7,725 nucleotides of DNA from Flavobacterium sp. (GTDB taxonomy: Bacteria > Bacteroidota > Bacteroidia > Flavobacteriales > Flavobacteriaceae). The position numbers and the translations under genes are program-made. The notes beneath the pieces are model-generated. The model was given only the letters and a program-made list of their open reading frames with translations, had not been told where the DNA came from and ran no database searches. Below are positions 1-6,325 of the stretch, piece after piece (within the stretch, counting starts at the first letter, position 1; every line of letters starts with the position of its first letter). The stretch is from assembly GCA_030151565.1 (NCBI GenBank), contig JASLDM010000124.1:1-7725 (forward strand). The letters run 5' to 3'.

Positions 1-771
1 TTTCTCCACCATCTCATTGTAAGCCTGAATTAAGGTAGATATTTCTTTACTGGTAGAAGACATTTCAATCTTCTCGTTTTTCTGACCTAATTTTGTACTT
101 GTAATTTTGACACTGATGTTTTTTAAACTCTGTGTAATATAATTGGATAAGAAATAGGAGATAGCGATGGACATGATAAGCATAATCACATATACTTGTC
201 CAAACTTAATCATGAAGTTCTTAATCTCGTTTTCGTAGAACTCTGTTTTTTCTTCATAAGGGATTTTAATAATCCCCAAAGGTTTAAACTTTAGGTCCTT
301 TAGAAAACTATAAGCAATACGAATGCGGTTGTTGTCAACCGTTTGTATGTCGACAAACCTTTTGTTAGGTGCCGATTGTATTGTTTTTAAAATTAACGGA
401 GAAATATTCTTGGGAACACTATCGACAGAAAAGGTACCTTTTGAAGAAATCAAAAGGTTACCATCTAAGTCGTGTATATTAATTTCGGTATTGTGAATTG
501 CGGCTAATTCATGAATCTTATCTCTGAAGATAAGAGGAATATTCTCTGTATTTAGAGGATATGTGGTAGTGGTAAGGATGTAATTGATATTTTCATTAAC
601 TGAACTTTCTTTCCTTTCCAAACGATATTGGTGGTAGGTACGTGCCTCTTCTCTGAATTGATAAACAGATACTGCTGATATCAATACAGAGGAGATTATA
701 CTTAGGAAAATTAATGAAAAGAATATTCTGTTTCTCAACGAGAAATTCTTCAATATAAATTCATCTTTCAT
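1..771 (-). CDS. Membrane sensor histidine kinase, N-terminal part (cut by left window edge)
   Basis: My own translation from the ATG at 769-771 gives 257 codons with no stop before the window edge, so only the N-terminal part is present. A hydrophobic segment at about residues 17-37 is TM1. About 150 residues (38-187) follow and are probably extracytoplasmic; they include IHDLDGNLLISS, reminiscent of Cache/PAS-like sensor folds. A second hydrophobic segment at about 188-211 is TM2, and a HAMP-like linker follows (about 209-257, ending QAYNEMVEK, the usual end of the second HAMP helix). This TM-sensor-TM-HAMP order is that of a two-component sensor kinase. The kinase core with its H-box and ATPase motifs would lie outside the window, so a chemoreceptor or a cyclase cannot be excluded. 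The start codon shares one base with the hemJ stop (TAATG), which implies translational coupling in the araC-hemH-hemJ unit. The ligand is unknown. Confidence 0.75.
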   Translation of the reverse strand, partial: MKDEFILKNFSLRNRIFFSLIFLSIISSVLISAVSVYQFREEARTYHQYRLERKESSVNENINYILTTTTYPLNTENIPLIFRDKIHELAAIHNTEINIHDLDGNLLISSKGTFSVDSVPKNISPLILKTIQSAPNKRFVDIQTVDNNRIRIAYSFLKDLKFKPLGIIKIPYEEKTEFYENEIKNFMIKFGQVYVIMLIMSIAISYFLSNYITQSLKNISVKITSTKLGQKNEKIEMSSTSKEISTLIQAYNEMVEK

Positions 772-1313
772 TATCTGTTGTTGCGTTCTCTTATGCGTTT
801 GTAGAATTTAATTCCTATCATTAATAAGACAGAAAGACCTACTAATCCTACAACGCCAAAAATCCAATTAAAAGTACTTTTTAAAATTACTAAAAATACA
901 ACAGAAAATAAAATAAGTGTCGCTCCTTCGTTCCATAATCTGAAATAAGAAGATGTTTTTGTCAATGTTCGCTTATTGATTTGTTGTACATATTGATGAC
1001 ATTTCAAATGATACGCAATTAATAAAACAACAAATAATAGTTTAATATGCATCCAAGGCAATTGCAATAAAGCAGGGTTGTAGATAAACATTCCAACTCC
1101 AAAAGCAGTAGCCAATACAGCAGCAGGCCAAGTAATAATGTTCCAAAGTCTATTGGTCATTATGGTGTATTGGTCTCTAAGAATCTTTTGCTCTATTTCT
1201 GATTTATCTGCTGTTTCAGCATAGTAAACGAATAAACGTACGATATAGAACAACCCCGCAAACCAACATACAATGAAAATGATGTGTAGGGCTTTAAGGT
1301 AAAAATATAACAT
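771..1313 (-). CDS. hemJ: Protoporphyrinogen IX oxidase, HemJ type (CopD-like membrane protein)
   Basis: HemJ is an integral inner-membrane protein that oxidises protoporphyrinogen IX to protoporphyrin IX, the step before ferrochelatase. The 180-residue protein is within the usual length range. Family hallmarks are visible: an N-terminal helix with H10 and W17 followed by R26, RLWNIITWPA at 55-64, W87 and H89-x-K91, YHLKC at 101-105, and R125-LWNE at 125-129. Hydrophobic segments lie at about 4-28, 54-77, 88-104, 131-147 and 150-170, and the C-terminus is basic (KRIRERNNR). The ATG lies 2 nt after the hemH stop and the stop overlaps the kinase start by one base, so it sits inside a tight operon. 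The hemH neighbour strongly supports a haem role over a generic CopD copper-resistance assignment. The function comes from family membership and context; no catalytic site can be read directly. Confidence 0.88.
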   Translation of the reverse strand: MLYFYLKALHIIFIVCWFAGLFYIVRLFVYYAETADKSEIEQKILRDQYTIMTNRLWNIITWPAAVLATAFGVGMFIYNPALLQLPWMHIKLLFVVLLIAYHLKCHQYVQQINKRTLTKTSSYFRLWNEGATLILFSVVFLVILKSTFNWIFGVVGLVGLSVLLMIGIKFYKRIRERNNR

Positions 1314-1315
1314 GA

Positions 1316-2332
1316 TTATTTATTTTGCCATTCTTTAATCCAGGTAACTAATGCATCAATCCACATCTCATCTTCATTTAAACATGGGATTGTTCTAAAT
1401 TCTTCACCTCCGTGTTTAAGGAATTCCTCATGTGCTTCCATACCTATTTCTTCCAAAGTTTCTAAACAATCTGCAACAAAGGCTGGAGTTACGACAGCTA
1501 ATTTCTTAATTCCTTTTTCAGCTAAACCATTTACGGTAGCGTCTGTCGGTGGTTGTAACCATTTATCAGCACCTAAGCGAGATTGAAATGAATTAGTGTA
1601 TTTATCAGCAGGAATGTTTAGTTTCTCAACTACTTGTCGCGTTGTTTCTAAACATTGGTGTCTGTAGCAGAAGTCGTGTGCTTTTGAAGCAGTAACACAA
1701 CAAGAGCCATCTATTTTACAATGTCCTTTAGTAACATCAGATTTTCTAATGTGTCTTTCAGGTACACCGTGGTATGAGAATACAATGTGGTCATAGTCAT
1801 ATCCCTCTAAATGAGATTTAATAGAATGCGCTAAAGCATCTACGTATTCTTTCTTCTTGTAAAAAGCAGGGAAGCTCGTTACTTTCATCGTAGGGAAATA
1901 TTTTTTTCTAACCTCCTCTGCTAATACATCAATTGTTTCAGTAGTAGCCATTGCAAATTGAGGATAAAGAGGAATCATCAATACATCATCAACACCTTTC
2001 GCATGCAGTGCTTCTAAACCTGTTTTGATTGATGGTTCACCATATCTCATTGAAAGTTCAACAGGGACATCTATTTTCTCCTGTACTTTTTTATGTTGAC
2101 GTTGTGAAATAACAACAAGTGGAGAACCCTCAGGCCACCATATTTTTTTGTAAGCTTCTGCAGACTTTTTCGGTCGTGTATTTAAAATGATACCTTTTAC
2201 CAATAGTGCTCTTAGGATATAAGGCATATCAATTACCCTTTCACCCATTAAGAATTCTCCTAAGTATGGTTTTACATCTTTTGCAGTGGGTGTTTTTGGC
2301 GACCCTAAGTTTACTAATAATATACCTTGCAT
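1316..2332 (-). CDS. hemH: Ferrochelatase
   Basis: Ferrochelatase inserts Fe2+ into protoporphyrin IX to form protohaem, the last step of the pathway, on the cytoplasmic face of the membrane. The 338-residue length is normal for the family. The N-terminus GILLVNLGSP (3-12) is typical. The signature around the metal-binding histidine is VFSYHGVPERH (184-194, H188), and the partner acid is in DCLETLEEI (E291). FQSRLG (249-254) is the usual active-site strand. Between H188 and FQSRLG there is a cysteine-rich insert with C205, C211, C212, C222 and C227, which could hold an iron-sulphur cluster. The gene starts 3 nt after the araC-type gene and ends 2 nt before hemJ, so the terminal two haem enzymes are co-transcribed with a regulator. 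No Shine-Dalgarno sequence is visible before the ATG. Confidence 0.97.
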   Translation of the reverse strand: MQGILLVNLGSPKTPTAKDVKPYLGEFLMGERVIDMPYILRALLVKGIILNTRPKKSAEAYKKIWWPEGSPLVVISQRQHKKVQEKIDVPVELSMRYGEPSIKTGLEALHAKGVDDVLMIPLYPQFAMATTETIDVLAEEVRKKYFPTMKVTSFPAFYKKKEYVDALAHSIKSHLEGYDYDHIVFSYHGVPERHIRKSDVTKGHCKIDGSCCVTASKAHDFCYRHQCLETTRQVVEKLNIPADKYTNSFQSRLGADKWLQPPTDATVNGLAEKGIKKLAVVTPAFVADCLETLEEIGMEAHEEFLKHGGEEFRTIPCLNEDEMWIDALVTWIKEWQNK

Positions 2333-2335
2333 TGT

Positions 2336-3208
2336 TTAATTGTTTGTGTTTAGTGACATTAAGTATTTTTTTGGAGTAGTGCCAAACTTCTTCTTGAAAG
2401 CGGCAATGAAATGGCTTGCTGAGCTATAGCCAATTTTAAGTCCCACTTCGTTTACATTATAAGAACCATTGTCTAACAACTTTCGAGCGTATTCCATTTT
2501 ATAGTCAAATAAGAAGCTAAAAACGGAGTCTCCATATATTTGTTTAAAACCTAATTTTAGTTTTTTAATATTTATCCCCACCATATCAGCTAACTCTTGC
2601 AATGTTGGTGGTTCTGCCATTTTGCTAATGATAATATCTTTAGCCTTTTTTATTTTGACAACATCATCTTCGTCAGATAAGAAAGGACAGTTTTCAAGAT
2701 TTTGGTCTTCGTTTTGATTAAATAACAAACTCAATAACTCATATATCTTTCCTGTGTAATACAGTTTTTTAATTGAAGGATTCATGTAAAAATTGAATAG
2801 TTGATTCAAGACAATAGCCATAGAAGGAGTAATGTCTTCTTCACCATAGTATTTCTTATCTTGATTTTCGGGTGTTAGGAAGCCAATGAATTCCGCTTCT
2901 GTCGAAAATAGAGAGTGAAATTTTTTAATAGAAATTAAAACGCTAATAATCCAAGTGTTTGGAGCTATTTCCAAATGAACAGGTAATTTCTTTTGAGGGT
3001 TGTAAAGAATAAGAGACTTCTCTTCATTTAAAGCAAGGGCGTACGCTCCTTGACTAAAAATAAACTTACCACTTCCTTTCAATCCAAAATAAAATTGAAT
3101 GATGTCTGTGCCCATTTCTCTTTCAAAACGAATGGGTTGCGATGTACTATTTTCAAATCTTAAGATAGAAAAATTGTCATCTATAATAATTTCCTCCGTT
3201 GGACTCAT
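2336..3208 (-). CDS. AraC/XylS-family transcriptional regulator, possibly PchR-like
   Basis: This 290-residue protein has the layout of AraC-family activators. The N-terminal region (about 1-165) is rich in beta strands (for example IIQFYFGLKGSGKFIF at 36-51), which suggests a cupin-like ligand-sensing domain. The C-terminal domain (about 185-287) holds two helix-turn-helix units: TLQELADMVGINIKKLKLGF at about 202-221, then NVNEVGLKIGYSSASHFIAA at about 251-270 followed by FKKKFGTTPKKYL, the standard AraC signature. There is no response-regulator receiver domain, so it is not the direct partner of the downstream kinase. The general layout recalls PchR-type regulators of iron and siderophore genes, but that is an impression rather than a tested match. 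It is the first gene of the leftward block, divergent from hemA, which makes it a natural candidate to control both blocks. The start at 3208 is the only suitable ATG. Confidence 0.9.
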   Translation of the reverse strand: MSPTEEIIIDDNFSILRFENSTSQPIRFEREMGTDIIQFYFGLKGSGKFIFSQGAYALALNEEKSLILYNPQKKLPVHLEIAPNTWIISVLISIKKFHSLFSTEAEFIGFLTPENQDKKYYGEEDITPSMAIVLNQLFNFYMNPSIKKLYYTGKIYELLSLLFNQNEDQNLENCPFLSDEDDVVKIKKAKDIIISKMAEPPTLQELADMVGINIKKLKLGFKQIYGDSVFSFLFDYKMEYARKLLDNGSYNVNEVGLKIGYSSASHFIAAFKKKFGTTPKKYLMSLNTNN

Positions 3209-3258
3209 AGCGATATTTTATGGTTAATAGAAAAAACTTATTGTTATACTTTTTATTT

Positions 3259-3286
3259 AGAACGGTTCTTTTTAAGGTAGCTTAAA
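3259..3286. repeat. Two adjacent palindromes in the araC-hemA control region
   Basis: AGAACgGTTCT at 3259-3269 has perfect 5-bp arms around one base. One base later, TTTAAGgtagCTTAAA at 3271-3286 has perfect 6-bp arms around four bases. Both lie between the candidate leftward -7 box and the araC-type start codon, so they would fall in its mRNA leader or just downstream of its transcription start. They could be operator sites or small leader hairpins. AraC proteins more often bind direct repeats, so another dimeric repressor is equally possible. Function is inferred only from symmetry and position, and short palindromes in AT-rich DNA can arise by chance. Confidence 0.35.
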
Positions 3287-3302
3287 CCCCTCTTAATCCT
3301 TG

Positions 3303-3310
3303 CAAATGTA
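3303..3310 (-). promoter_or_regulatory. Candidate leftward -7 box (TACATTTG) for the araC-hemH-hemJ unit
   Basis: On the minus strand 3310-3303 reads TACATTTG, an exact match to the Bacteroidota -7 consensus TAnnTTTG. Transcription would start near 3296 and give a leader of roughly 90 nt before the ATG at 3208. No convincing TTTG -33 element lies about 20 nt upstream (higher coordinates), so the promoter may be weak or activator-dependent. It is the only such match I see on the minus strand in this intergenic region. Confidence 0.45.
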
Positions 3311-3381
3311 CTGTATTATAATGGAATATGGTTATTTTTTTTATGGATTTCTCTTAGCGACATAAATAGTCCCTCCAGCGT

Positions 3382-3412
3382 TACTTTTGTCGATTCATTA
3401 ATATTAAATTTG
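3382..3412 (+). promoter_or_regulatory. Candidate rightward promoter(s) for hemA-hemC-hemD-hemE
   Basis: There are two exact TAnnTTTG matches upstream of hemA: TACTTTTG at 3382-3389 and TAAATTTG at 3405-3412. The first has no visible TTTG -33 element upstream. The TTTG that ends the first box (3386-3389) lies 15 nt before the second box, slightly shorter than the usual -33 to -7 gap, so the first box may actually be the -33 element of a promoter with its -7 at 3405-3412. That promoter would start transcription near 3418 and give a leader of only about 20 nt. The second box overlaps the palindrome TTAATATTAA (3398-3407). The exact start site cannot be decided by reading. Confidence 0.5.
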
Positions 3413-3439
3413 TTTACTTTTTTGAATTAACGATATAGT

Positions 3440-4699
3440 ATGGACAAAATAGATAAGGCTAAATCCGCTACTTTTTACGCAGTAGGGTTAAGTTATAAGA
3501 AAGCAGATGCTGAAATGCGAGGGAAGTTTAGTCTAAGTGATGAGGCCAAGGATAATCTATTGAACCAAGCCAAAGAGGAGGGAATTGACAGTTTAATTGT
3601 AATCTCTACATGTAATAGAACTGAGATATTTGGCTTTGCACAACATCCTTTTGAACTGATTAAATTACTTTGTGATAATAGTAATGGTACAGTGGATGAT
3701 TTCCGCAATGTAGCCTATGTCTATAAAACACGTGAAGCTATTGACCATTTATTTCGCGTAGGTACAGGTTTGGACAGTCAAATACTTGGTGACTTCGAAA
3801 TCATCAGTCAAATCAAAAATGCTTTCTACTTATCTAAAGAAAAAGGGTTAACTACAAACTACTTCGAACGTTTGGTTAACGCTGTAATCCAAGCCAGTAA
3901 ACGTATTAAAAACGAAACAGAGTTGAGTTCTGGTGCTACATCAGTATCTTTTGCCTCTGTACAATATATTATGGACCATGTTGAAAACATATCTAATAAG
4001 AATATATTGTTGTTCGGTACTGGTAAAATAGGTCGTAATACTTGTGAGAATCTTGTGAAACACACAAAGAATGACCATATCACATTGATAAATCGTACGA
4101 AAGAAAGAGCATTAGAAGTAGCCGGTAAGTTCAACTTAATCGTAAAAGATTACGCTGATTTACAATCGGAAATTCGCAAAGCAGATGTGCTGATTGTTGC
4201 TACAGGTGCTCAAAAACCAACAGTTGACAAAGCGTTATTAAACCTAAATAAACCTCTTGTTATTTTAGACTTGTCTATTCCGATGAACGTAAGTGAGGAT
4301 GTGAAGACATTGGATAACGTAGAGTTAATACACCTTGATTATTTATCTCAAATGACAGATAAAACAATCGAGAGAAGAAAAGAATTCATTCCACAAGCAG
4401 AAGAAATTATTGAAGAAATAATGACTGAGTTTATTGCTTGGACAAAAATGCGCAAGTTCGCACCTACTATACACGCACTGAAATCTAAATTAGAACAGAT
4501 TAAAGATGGTGAATTAGATTATCAAAAAAAGAAAATTGATAATTTCGACAGCGAACAAGCTGAAATCATCAGTATGCGTATCATTCAAAAAATTACTACT
4601 CACTTTGCTAATCACCTACGACACGAAGAAACGGTAGTTGACCAAAGTATAGAGTGGATAGAAAAAGTTTTCCAATTAGAATCCAATCATAATGAATAG
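3440..4699 (+). CDS. hemA: Glutamyl-tRNA reductase
   Basis: HemA reduces glutamyl-tRNA(Glu) with NADPH to glutamate-1-semialdehyde, the first committed step of the C5 route to tetrapyrroles. The 419-residue length fits the family. The catalytic domain carries ISTCNRTEIFG (55-65) with nucleophile C58, and LDSQILGDFEIISQIKNAF (111-129), the canonical substrate-domain block. The NADPH-binding domain starts at the glycine-rich GTGKIG (193-198), after VSFASVQY. The C-terminal helical region (about 305-415) is the dimerisation domain. The presence of this gene shows that the organism makes 5-aminolevulinate from glutamate rather than from glycine and succinyl-CoA. It is the first gene of the rightward block. 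No Shine-Dalgarno sequence is evident before the ATG, which is common in Bacteroidota. Its 3' end overlaps hemC by 8 nt. The partner HemL is not encoded here. Confidence 0.97.
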   Translation: MDKIDKAKSATFYAVGLSYKKADAEMRGKFSLSDEAKDNLLNQAKEEGIDSLIVISTCNRTEIFGFAQHPFELIKLLCDNSNGTVDDFRNVAYVYKTREAIDHLFRVGTGLDSQILGDFEIISQIKNAFYLSKEKGLTTNYFERLVNAVIQASKRIKNETELSSGATSVSFASVQYIMDHVENISNKNILLFGTGKIGRNTCENLVKHTKNDHITLINRTKERALEVAGKFNLIVKDYADLQSEIRKADVLIVATGAQKPTVDKALLNLNKPLVILDLSIPMNVSEDVKTLDNVELIHLDYLSQMTDKTIERRKEFIPQAEEIIEEIMTEFIAWTKMRKFAPTIHALKSKLEQIKDGELDYQKKKIDNFDSEQAEIISMRIIQKITTHFANHLRHEETVVDQSIEWIEKVFQLESNHNE

Positions 4700-5621
4700 A
4701 GTTATCAAAATCGGTACACGTGATAGTGAACTGGCTTTATGGCAAGCAAAAAAAGTTGAAAGTGAACTTAAAAAATTAGGGTATCAAACTCAATTAGTTC
4801 CTGTAAAATCTACAGGAGATTTAGTGTTAGATAAGCCCCTATATGAAATGGGGATTACAGGTATTTTTACCAAGACCCTTGATGTAGCCATGATTAAGAA
4901 AGAAGTCGATATCGCAGTGCACTCGATGAAAGACGTACCTACAATGTTGCCAGAAGGTATTGTACAAGGTGCTGTTTTGAAACGTGCTAACTCTGTGGAC
5001 ATCTTATTGCATAAAGGAAATACAGATTTTCTAGATGCGGATAAAGAGGCTGTGGTTGCTACAGGTAGTTTAAGAAGAAAAGCTCAGTGGTTGAACCGTT
5101 TTCCAAAACACGAGATTGTTGACTTACGCGGGAATGTAAATACGCGTATGCAAAAATTAGATGACAGTGATTGGAATGGAGCAATATTCGCTTCAGCAGG
5201 TTTAGACCGTATCAAAAAGAAACCAAAGAACTTCATCAATTTAGATTGGATGATTCCAGCTCCAGCTCAAGGGGCGATGGTTGTTGTTGTTAATAGCGAC
5301 GATAACTTTGCATTAGACGCTGTTTCTCAATTGAATCATTACGAAACAGAAATGGCAACACATATTGAACGTCAATTCTTACGTACGTTAGAAGGTGGAT
5401 GTACTGCTCCAATTGGTGCATTAGCGTCTTATAACGACCACGATGACACAATTAACTTTAAAGGAGTATTGTTTTCTTTAGACGGTAAACAGAAGTTTGA
5501 AGTAAACAAAGTAGCTCCAATTGCAGAATGGAAAAAGCTTGGTTTTTTTGCAGCTAAAGAAATTCTTGAAAACGGAGGAAGTGAGTTAATGGTGAAGTTG
5601 CGTGAGCAATTAAAGAAATAA
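4692..5621 (+). CDS. hemC: Hydroxymethylbilane synthase (porphobilinogen deaminase)
   Basis: HemC joins four porphobilinogen molecules into linear hydroxymethylbilane in the cytoplasm, using a covalent dipyrromethane cofactor. The 309-residue length is normal. Visible motifs in order are KIGTRDSELALWQA (6-19), the catalytic aspartate in HSMKDVP (D81), the arginine block GSLRRKAQW (125-133), LRGNVNTR (145-152), PAPAQGA (189-195) and the cofactor-attachment loop EGGCTAPIGA (C237). All key residues I looked for are present. Its ATG lies inside the hemA 3' end (8-nt overlap in a different frame) and its stop is 1 nt before the hemD start, so translation is likely coupled along the block. The tail PAPAQGAMVVVV differs from the better-known GALGIE form, a variation I believe is common in this phylum. 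Confidence 0.97.
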   Translation: MNRVIKIGTRDSELALWQAKKVESELKKLGYQTQLVPVKSTGDLVLDKPLYEMGITGIFTKTLDVAMIKKEVDIAVHSMKDVPTMLPEGIVQGAVLKRANSVDILLHKGNTDFLDADKEAVVATGSLRRKAQWLNRFPKHEIVDLRGNVNTRMQKLDDSDWNGAIFASAGLDRIKKKPKNFINLDWMIPAPAQGAMVVVVNSDDNFALDAVSQLNHYETEMATHIERQFLRTLEGGCTAPIGALASYNDHDDTINFKGVLFSLDGKQKFEVNKVAPIAEWKKLGFFAAKEILENGGSELMVKLREQLKK

Positions 5622-5622
5622 G

Positions 5623-6288
5623 ATGTTTACAATTCCTACTATTTTATCTACACGTAAAGTAAAAACAAAAGACTTACAAGGATGGGACAACTCTATTTGT
5701 ACGCTTTTGCAAGCTGACTTTATTACGACAGAGGCAATCCCTTTTGATTTGACAAAGGTCAATGAATACCTATTGTTTACAAGTCAAAACGCTGTACGCA
5801 GTGTTTTGAAATTAGATGAATTAGCCGTGTTGAAATCAAAACCAACACTATGCGTAGGCATTAAAACAAAAGAATTATTAGAACAGAATGGATGGGAAGT
5901 AAAAGCTTGGGCACATTACGCAAAAGAATTAGCTCCAATCGTGATAAAAGATTTTAAACAATATACTATCACTTTTTTTAGTGGCAGTATGCGCAGAGAT
6001 GTTTTGCCAGATGCTTTTCAAGCAAATGACATCATCTACAATGAGTTTAATGTCTATAAAACAGTTTTAAGTCCCCGTAAAATATCTGAGAAAGTTGATG
6101 GACTGTGTTTTTATAGCCCATCGGCAATTCAGAGTTATCTTCAGTTAAACACAATTACCGATGAGGTATGTTTTTGTATTGGAGATACAACAGCAGAAGC
6201 ATTAAAAGAAGTAACACAAAATATTGTATTAGCAGAGCAGCCTACGGTTGAATCAACATTACAAGCTTGTGTCAAATATTATCAATAA
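5623..6288 (+). CDS. hemD: Uroporphyrinogen-III synthase
   Basis: HemD closes hydroxymethylbilane to uroporphyrinogen III with inversion of ring D, before the linear product cyclises spontaneously to the dead-end isomer I. The family is poorly conserved, but the usual landmarks are present in a 221-residue protein: LSTRK at 8-12, YLLFTSQNAVRSV (49-61), FNVYKT (142-147), LCFYSPSAIQSYL (161-173) and CIGDTTAEAL (185-194). These correspond to the two alpha/beta lobes whose interface forms the active site. The position one base after hemC and before hemE fixes the assignment more firmly than sequence alone would. It uses no cofactor. I see no fusion to a methyltransferase or to HemC, as found in some bacteria. 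Confidence 0.93.
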   Translation: MFTIPTILSTRKVKTKDLQGWDNSICTLLQADFITTEAIPFDLTKVNEYLLFTSQNAVRSVLKLDELAVLKSKPTLCVGIKTKELLEQNGWEVKAWAHYAKELAPIVIKDFKQYTITFFSGSMRRDVLPDAFQANDIIYNEFNVYKTVLSPRKISEKVDGLCFYSPSAIQSYLQLNTITDEVCFCIGDTTAEALKEVTQNIVLAEQPTVESTLQACVKYYQ

Positions 6289-6325
6289 AGTCAGCTAAAA
6301 ATTGACGTATTAAAATCTAAAGGAA

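Noticed and set aside
3317..3322. TATAAT, an E. coli-like -10 box on the plus strand
   Set aside because: The phylum indicated by the rest of the window uses TAnnTTTG instead, there is no matching TTGACA upstream, and such hexamers are frequent in AT-rich spacers.
3209..3439. Possible Fur box, haem-responsive riboswitch or small RNA gene in the intergenic region
   Set aside because: I see no 19-bp Fur-like inverted repeat, no riboswitch-like conserved core and no terminator inside the region.
3493..3708. Antisense open frame inside hemA (similar ones at 3859-4134, 4790-5002 and 7000-7215)
   Set aside because: Each lies fully opposite a well-supported hem gene, the translations resemble no protein family, and none has a plausible start context; they are shadows of the codon bias of the real genes.
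5256..5300. HemC segment PAPAQGAMVVVV in place of the familiar GALGIE form, as a possible functional change
   Set aside because: The cofactor cysteine, catalytic aspartate and arginine blocks are intact, and this variation seems usual for the phylum.
6289..6325. Inverted repeat GTCA-9 nt-TGAC in the hemD-hemE spacer
   Set aside because: The arms are only 4 bp with a loop of 9 and no T tract, so it is neither a terminator nor a convincing operator.
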